In this document: positions 5,833 through 9,165 of the stretch, piece after piece
Numbering within the stretch: position 1 is the stretch's first letter
Layout: every line of letters starts with the position of its first letter
NCBI GenBank assembly: GCA_003230535.1
Contig: QIEW01000385.1
Coordinates: 1 to 9,165 of the forward strand
Direction of reading: 5' to 3'
Source: a bacterium
Lineage (GTDB): Bacteria > SZUA-182 > SZUA-191
DNA length: 9,165 nucleotides
Notes under the pieces: generated by a model
Told to the model about the DNA's origin: nothing
Seen by the model: only the letters and a program-made list of their open reading frames with translations
The model's database searches: none
Position numbers and translations under genes: made by a program

Positions 5833-6336
5833 CTACCTAAGCTTTAGGCTCGGCGGTTTTAACCGAAAAGTTATGTCTGTTTTTGGTTTAGCAAACCTGT
5901 AGTGGCATTTAGCCACACAAAATTTAGACACATTTTGGTCGCCATCATCCAACCAGCGCAAATACATGTAGTTTTTGTTGTCCGGATGCGGGTCATGGCA
6001 GCTCCAGCAGCCGATTTCACTTTCCTGGCCGGCAAATCCGCGAGATTCAACAGGCAAGATCACTTTATTGGGATTGGGGACGATACCTACCGGGTGAATA
6101 GTCTTGCCATGTCCAAAACTGTGGCAAGCCATACAAAGAGCGTCGTTGCGGCTAAACGGCCTGCCGGTAATCGGATTTAACTGCTGGTAATTAGGTTCTA
6201 TGCTCAGCTCCTTAGTGTTTGCACTCACATTATTGTGGCACATACCACAGTCCTCATGCCCTCTTGCCCATCCGGTCATCGGAAGAAGGCTACAGCATAA
6301 AATTGCCATACCTATCGCCTTAAATAATATTTTCAT
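5833..6336 (-). CDS. Secreted tetrahaem cytochrome c family protein
   Basis: This 167-residue protein has a signal peptide ending about GWA-R24/25 and four covalent haem motifs: CGMCH (30-34), CMACH (68-72), CWSCH (110-114) and CVAKCH (140-145). The last has three residues between the cysteines, an uncommon CX3CH form. Additional histidines (H27, H76, H81, H117) could be distal ligands. The spacing resembles doubled CXXCH-motif proteins and multihaem electron carriers of anaerobes, which act in the periplasm or at the cell surface. No enzyme signature is seen, so electron transfer is the likely role. GGGGG (6342-6346) precedes the ATG by 5 bases. The gene stands alone, divergent from the gcvH unit and separated from it by a MITE. 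The natural redox partner is not visible. Confidence 0.88.
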   Translation of the reverse strand: MKILFKAIGMAILCCSLLPMTGWARGHEDCGMCHNNVSANTKELSIEPNYQQLNPITGRPFSRNDALCMACHSFGHGKTIHPVGIVPNPNKVILPVESRGFAGQESEIGCWSCHDPHPDNKNYMYLRWLDDGDQNVSKFCVAKCHYRFAKPKTDITFRLKPPSLKLR

Positions 6337-6389
6337 AATTACCCCCTTTATTCTTAAGCAGTTGGGAAAAGAAAAGCTTACTATTATGT

Positions 6390-6531
6390 GATGGTTTCGT
6401 AAAAAGTCAAAAAATGTCGTTTTCTGTCATTGCGAGTGAAACGAAGCAATCTCTAATTAGTTGATTATGCGCTAGATTGCTTCGTCGCTTTGCTCCTCGC
6501 AATGACGGCCCCAGACTTTTTACGAGACCAT
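6390..6531. mobile_element. MITE with 8-bp target-site duplication
   Basis: Ends ATGGTTTCGTAAAAAGTC (6391-6408) and GACTTTTTACGAGACCAT (6514-6531) are inverted repeats matching at 17 of 18 positions. The element is flanked by perfect copies of TATTATGT at 6382-6389 and 6532-6539, the footprint of a transposition event. Inside, GTCATTGCGAG (6426-6436) pairs with CTCGCAATGAC (6496-6506), and GAAGCAATCT (6443-6452) with AGATTGCTTC (6474-6483), so the whole 142 bp can fold into one long hairpin. No open frame exists; a transposase encoded elsewhere must have moved it. Confidence 0.85.
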
Positions 6532-6539
6532 TATTATGT

Positions 6540-6767
6540 TTTCTATTGGAAATTTAAGCAAAAAAAGTGCCGACAATTTTACTGAATAACAGAATAAATA
6601 TCTACCAGCTAGAATTATTGAAAAATCAGTAGCTTGGGTTATTCGTAAAGGACATAAAAAAACAATGAGCCCAATCCAGAATTGATTAAGGCATCAATCA
6701 GGAGGATAGTATCAGGGCGTATATGCCCGATACGGAATATATACCCTGATGGGCGGCTGATTTATTC
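6540..6767. other. AT-rich intergenic stretch upstream of gcvH
   Basis: No gene is seen. Bases 6540-6680 are AT-rich and hold nothing I can name. ATTGAT (6681-6686)/ATCAAT (6693-6698) is a small inverted repeat, followed by the larger one at 6711-6750. I looked for a glycine riboswitch before gcvH and saw no supporting elements. Confidence 0.5.
6711..6750. promoter_or_regulatory. Imperfect 14-bp inverted repeat upstream of the gcvH promoter
   Basis: ATCAGGGCGTATAT (6711-6724) and ATATATACCCTGAT (6737-6750) match at 12 of 14 positions across a 12-base spacer. A nested GGGC-GTATAT-GCCC (6715-6728) offers an alternative hairpin. It ends 17 bases before the -35 box, where an activator could bind; it could also be one more repeat. 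No function is assigned. Confidence 0.4.
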
Positions 6768-6796
6768 TTGACATAATAACGGCAAAAGGCTATGAT
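6768..6796 (+). promoter_or_regulatory. Sigma70-type promoter for gcvH-lipM
   Basis: A perfect -35 box TTGACA (6768-6773) and a -10 box TATGAT (6791-6796) are separated by exactly 17 bases. The expected transcript would have a leader of roughly 75-80 bases before the gcvH start. Confidence 0.85.
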
Positions 6797-6850
6797 TTAA
6801 GTGTGGGAGTTTATACTGTTTATCCGTGTTGAAAATTAAAGGAATTCCGA

Positions 6851-6865
6851 TATCGAAAGTCGATA
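6851..6865 (+). promoter_or_regulatory. Leader hairpin next to the gcvH ribosome binding site
   Basis: TATCGA-AAG-TCGATA is a perfect 6-bp stem with a 3-base loop, ending 3 bases before the AAAGGAG ribosome binding site (6869-6875). It may influence translation initiation or RNA stability; this is inference. Confidence 0.35.
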
Positions 6866-6880
6866 ACGAAAGGAGCTGTG

Positions 6881-7264
6881 ATGACGCCGACCGGGTTATA
6901 TTACCATCCGGAACATACGTGGGCTAAACTGGAGGATAACTGTGCTACCGTGGGCGTCACAGATTATGCCCAGGAGCAGCTTGGCGATGTGGTTTTTGTG
7001 GAGTTGCCTGAAATAGGACAGGAAGTAAAACAAGGGGAACCCGTAGGGGTAATTGAATCAGTAAAGGCCGTCTCGGATCTTCATGCGCCGCTCAGTGGGA
7101 AAGTAGTCGAAACAAACCTGGACCTGGAAGATACGCCTGAGATGGTAAATCAATCTCCTTATAAGGAGGGTTGGATCATCAAAATCGAGCTTGACGATAA
7201 AGCTGAGCTTGAGAATTTATTGGATAACTCTAACTATGAGGAGCGGCTGAGTCAGGAATCCTAA
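6881..7264 (+). CDS. Glycine cleavage system H protein
   Basis: GcvH shuttles the aminomethyl group between the P, T and L proteins of the glycine cleavage complex on a lipoyl arm, and in lipoate relay pathways it is also the first acceptor of octanoate. The lipoyl-lysine motif VIESVKAVSDLHAPLSG is intact, with the modified residue Lys62. YYHPEHTWAKLEDN and VGVTDYAQEQLGDVVFVELPEIG are classic N-terminal GcvH segments, and 127 residues is the normal length. I choose the ATG at 6881 because AAAGGAG (6869-6875) is 5 bases upstream; the adjacent GTG at 6878 would leave only 2. The stop is 4 bases from the next gene, so they form an operon. No gcvT or gcvP is in the window. Confidence 0.96.
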   Translation: MTPTGLYYHPEHTWAKLEDNCATVGVTDYAQEQLGDVVFVELPEIGQEVKQGEPVGVIESVKAVSDLHAPLSGKVVETNLDLEDTPEMVNQSPYKEGWIIKIELDDKAELENLLDNSNYEERLSQES

Positions 7265-7268
7265 AGGC

Positions 7269-8084
7269 TTGGGTAGTTGGCGACTGATAGAGAGCGGAAG
7301 GCGGAGCGCCTTCGTTAATATGGCCCAGGATGAGGCCTTGTTGCTGGGGAATAGTGGGAGAGAGGCTCCGCCGGCGCTTCGGTTTTATGGCTGGCAGCCC
7401 GCGGCTCTCTCTATCGGTTATGCCCAGGACATAGAGCGGGGGATAAATCGGGAAGCGGTCAAAGAGCGCGGGCTTGATGTGGTGCGGCGGCCTACAGGCG
7501 GGCGGGGGGTGCTTCATCAGCAGGAATTGACTTACAGCTTAGTAGCTTCTCAGGCTCTTTTCCCTCACGGAATAGCGGGAAGTTATCGGGCGATTTCAGA
7601 GGCCCTGCTGCTGGGTTTGAGAAAATTAGGTGTCCGGGGGGAATTAACGGAGAAGGTGGAAGGCAAAGATATTTCAGCCTGCTTTTTGACTTCCCTGGGC
7701 TATGAGATAAAAGTTAACGGTAAAAAGATAATCGGCAGTGCGCAGCGTCGGCGGGATCAGACGTTATTACAACAAGGTTCTATTCTCCTGGAAACGGATT
7801 ATCAAGCGCTGGCTGATGTTTTCCTGCCTCCGGCTAATATCTCCGGGGAGAGTTGGCTGGAGCGGATGAGAGGAAGGGTTGGATCTCTGGCGGAATTCCT
7901 GGGGTATCTTCCTCAAGGGAAAGATATAATAGAGGCTGTTTGTGAAGGGTTCACAAAAACTTTTGGGGCAGAGTTCATTCCTTCGGAACTCACCTGTTTT
8001 GAAGAGCGAACCTGCCGGGAATTATTAGCGGGAAAATATAACAAAAAGGACTGGCCTGATGGTTTTATAAATAGAGAGCCGTAA
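7269..8084 (+). CDS. LipM-like octanoyl/lipoyl protein transferase (LplA family)
   Basis: This 271-residue protein belongs to the LplA/LipB/LipM cofactor transferase family. Seen in order: WRLIESGRRSAFVNMAQDEA at the N terminus, RRPTGGRGVLH (73-83), and CFLTSLGYEIKVNGKKIIGSAQRR starting at Cys138, with the conserved lysine at 152/153 and then GSILLETD. The Cys in the CFxxxSxYE context matches the active-site cysteine of LipM, the octanoyl-ACP:GcvH transferase, and the length fits LipM while lacking the C-terminal domain of Escherichia coli LplA. Pairing with gcvH 4 bases upstream suits a LipM role, but a free-lipoate ligase cannot be excluded. The start is TTG (7269), chosen because the family N terminus MxWRLIxSG begins exactly there; its ribosome binding site is weak, implying coupling to gcvH. 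Confidence 0.88.
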   Translation: MGSWRLIESGRRSAFVNMAQDEALLLGNSGREAPPALRFYGWQPAALSIGYAQDIERGINREAVKERGLDVVRRPTGGRGVLHQQELTYSLVASQALFPHGIAGSYRAISEALLLGLRKLGVRGELTEKVEGKDISACFLTSLGYEIKVNGKKIIGSAQRRRDQTLLQQGSILLETDYQALADVFLPPANISGESWLERMRGRVGSLAEFLGYLPQGKDIIEAVCEGFTKTFGAEFIPSELTCFEERTCRELLAGKYNKKDWPDGFINREP

Positions 8085-8126
8085 CCGTATGGTCGGATTT
8101 TCGATTTACCCCCCGCAATTCCTTAT

Positions 8127-8136
8127 AGGAGGTGAT
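8127..8136 (+). promoter_or_regulatory. Near-perfect Shine-Dalgarno site
   Basis: AGGAGGTGAT is complementary to the 3' end of 16S rRNA over ten bases and stands 5 bases before the ATG at 8142 (9 from the GGAGG core). It is the strongest ribosome binding site in the window and fixes this start. Confidence 0.8.
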
Positions 8137-8141
8137 ATAAA

Positions 8142-8468
8142 ATGATAAAAAGCTGGTGTTATACAATACTCGTTATCTTCCTAGGTGTGCTATTTTCTGC
8201 CAAGATAAGCTTGGCCGAACTGCCATGGGGCCCTGGCAAACCATGGTACGACCCCTATAAGCGAGGGTTAACACCCAGAGAAATCAAACCCTTCGGTCAG
8301 ATAGAAGAGGATGAGCGCCGAATACGGGAAAAACTAAGACAGATCAGGTTCCAGGAAGAACGCACCCCCAGAGACATCCGGGTTGCCGCGCCGGTGGAGA
8401 TTGCCCCGCCGGGAGCCACTCGACCCACGACGGAATTTATGCGCCGGGGCCGTAACAGGAAAAGCTAA
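8142..8468 (+). CDS. Secreted protein of unknown function, likely 5' part of a frameshifted gene
   Basis: I do not recognise this 108-residue product. It has a clear signal peptide (hydrophobic core about residues 7-22, cleavage near SLA-E), so it is exported. The mature part is rich in Pro, Arg and Glu (LPWGPGKPWYDPYKRG, then EEDERRIREKLRQIRFQEE, a charged helix). The frame ends at TAA (8466-8468), while a different frame continues open to 8808 without a well-placed start of its own. I infer that the two are parts of one gene of about 222 codons. It lies 57 bases after the lipM-like gene, perhaps on the same transcript. Its strong ribosome binding site argues for real expression. Confidence 0.65.
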   Translation: MIKSWCYTILVIFLGVLFSAKISLAELPWGPGKPWYDPYKRGLTPREIKPFGQIEEDERRIREKLRQIRFQEERTPRDIRVAAPVEIAPPGATRPTTEFMRRGRNRKS

Positions 8469-8511
8469 TGATTTTCAGTATGGGGATCCAATAAAAGGTT
8501 ATTCATATCCT

Positions 8512-8808
8512 GTGAATGATCCTAATATAGAACATATGCCCACCGACCCTCGCGCTATCGGAATTCAGCAGAATGAAAATGTGGTCGAGTGGTGGGAGGT
8601 TAGCGAGCAAAGCCGAGGACAACGCGCCGAATGGTTCAGGTCGCGCCTGGGACTGTCCCAGGAACTTCGCATGGCTCCGCAGCAACAGCAACAACAAATG
8701 CAGCGAGTTCCAGGGATGATGGAAGGGCAGCAGCCGGGGATAGAGGGAGAAGCCAGCGACGCCCCGGCCACCGGTCTGGGCCCCCCCACCGACCGACCGG
8801 GGTTCTAA
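8512..8808 (+). CDS. Q-rich protein of unknown function, likely 3' part of a frameshifted gene
   Basis: I do not recognise the product. The reading frame is open from at least 8383, but 8383-8465 gives an Arg-rich, unnatural peptide that overlaps the preceding gene. The only in-frame starts after that gene are GTG (8512) and ATG (8536), neither with a good ribosome binding site; coordinates here use the GTG. The peptide VNDPNIEHMPTDPRAIGIQQ and WWEVSEQSRGQRAEWFRSRLG looks like a real protein, followed by a poly-Gln tract (8680-8695) and a Pro/Gly-rich tail. A +1 shift in 8383-8465 (candidates GGGG 8446-8449, AAAA 8460-8463) would fuse it to the secreted N-terminal part. Its stop overlaps the stop of the opposing transposase. 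Confidence 0.5.
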   Translation: MNDPNIEHMPTDPRAIGIQQNENVVEWWEVSEQSRGQRAEWFRSRLGLSQELRMAPQQQQQQMQRVPGMMEGQQPGIEGEASDAPATGLGPPTDRPGF

Positions 8809-9164
8809 CGGATGTTCACCCCAAGGCGCATACTATAATATGGAGTTAACTTACGGTATATATAGGAACTTTTCTCTGTTTTGGCAGTTTTGTTCTTGTG
8901 ATTGTCAGGGAAATCCCGATGAGGTAAGACCACCGGCATTCTGATATCTAATGCTTTCAATAATTGGCGGGATTTTTCCCGGGGTCTGGGAATCCTCAGG
9001 CAGGAGTCCTGATCTTTGACGATGACCTCCATTGAACAAAGAGTCGATAATTGATCGATGCCTTCCTCCACCTCTAAGTCGAACTTATTCCAGGCTTGAG
9101 CCAGTTTCCGGATAATCATATAAGCAAGCATCACCACCAGAACATGCCCTTGAGTATTTTTCTC
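8805..9164 (-). CDS. Transposase, C-terminal part (probably IS1634/IS4-type), cut by window edge
   Basis: The reading frame is open to the right window edge, so the 5' part of the gene lies outside. The visible 120 residues include NTQGHVLVVMLAYMIIRKLAQAW and LEVEEGIDQLSTLC, followed by LLKALDIRMPVVLP. I recognise this as the C terminus of DDE transposases of the IS1634/IS4 kind, where a GHxFVVMLAY helix follows the catalytic core. The catalytic acids would lie in the missing part. The last 35 or so residues (NKTAKTEKSSYIYRKL...) are not family-like, which may mean the frame has run past the insertion sequence into flanking DNA, or that the end has decayed. I could not locate the terminal inverted repeat in 8809-8880. 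Confidence 0.7.
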   Translation of the reverse strand, partial: EKNTQGHVLVVMLAYMIIRKLAQAWNKFDLEVEEGIDQLSTLCSMEVIVKDQDSCLRIPRPREKSRQLLKALDIRMPVVLPHRDFPDNHKNKTAKTEKSSYIYRKLTPYYSMRLGVNIR

Positions 9165-9165
9165 C

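Noticed and set aside
5825-5838. AGGTA-AGGC-TACCT as a bidirectional terminator between convergent genes
   Set aside because: The stem is only 5 bp, overlaps the cytochrome stop codon, and no T-tract follows on either strand.
6797-6880. Glycine riboswitch upstream of gcvH
   Set aside because: The leader after the promoter is only about 80 bases and shows one small hairpin; the conserved aptamer elements are not visible.

Overview
The window looks like an accessory-rich stretch of a Gram-negative bacterial chromosome. Evidence for an outer envelope is an MltC-like periplasmic transglycosylase, a lipoprotein and a secreted multihaem cytochrome c. The cytochrome and a rubrerythrin-like diiron protein suggest an anaerobic or microaerophilic lifestyle, as in Desulfobacterota, Nitrospirota or anaerobic Planctomycetota. 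I cannot fix the phylum from this sequence.

Layout. Bases 1-375 carry no gene but hold small palindromic repeats. From 376 to 1531, on the minus strand, lie two toxin-antitoxin modules, each with a 4-bp ATGA overlap between antitoxin and toxin: hicB-hicA, and upstream of it phd-vapC, with a good sigma70-type promoter and a candidate operator. On the plus strand follow an MltC-like lytic transglycosylase (1729-3042) and a DUF4384 lipoprotein (3245-4969), separated by a MITE-like element. A second repeat cluster (5032-5167) precedes a rubrerythrin-like protein (5294-5791), which converges on a minus-strand four-haem cytochrome c (5833-6336). A 142-bp MITE with an 8-bp target duplication (6390-6531) is followed by a TTGACA-17-TATGAT promoter and a gcvH-lipM-like pair (6881-8084) for lipoylation of the glycine cleavage H protein. 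An unidentified secreted protein (8142-8808, apparently frameshifted) and the 3' end of a minus-strand transposase close the window.

The most striking theme is small palindromic DNA. At least six unrelated families occur: GTAG-type REP/REPIN elements at four sites, two MITE-like elements, a CCCTCACCCT-type palindromic element read through in frame inside the transglycosylase gene, and three solitary hairpins. The REPs show the GTAG tetranucleotide, head-to-head pairing and one compensatory stem change, all features of elements mobilised by REP-associated tyrosine transposases (RAYTs). No RAYT gene lies in the window. I found no CRISPR array, tRNA, rRNA or clear intrinsic terminator.
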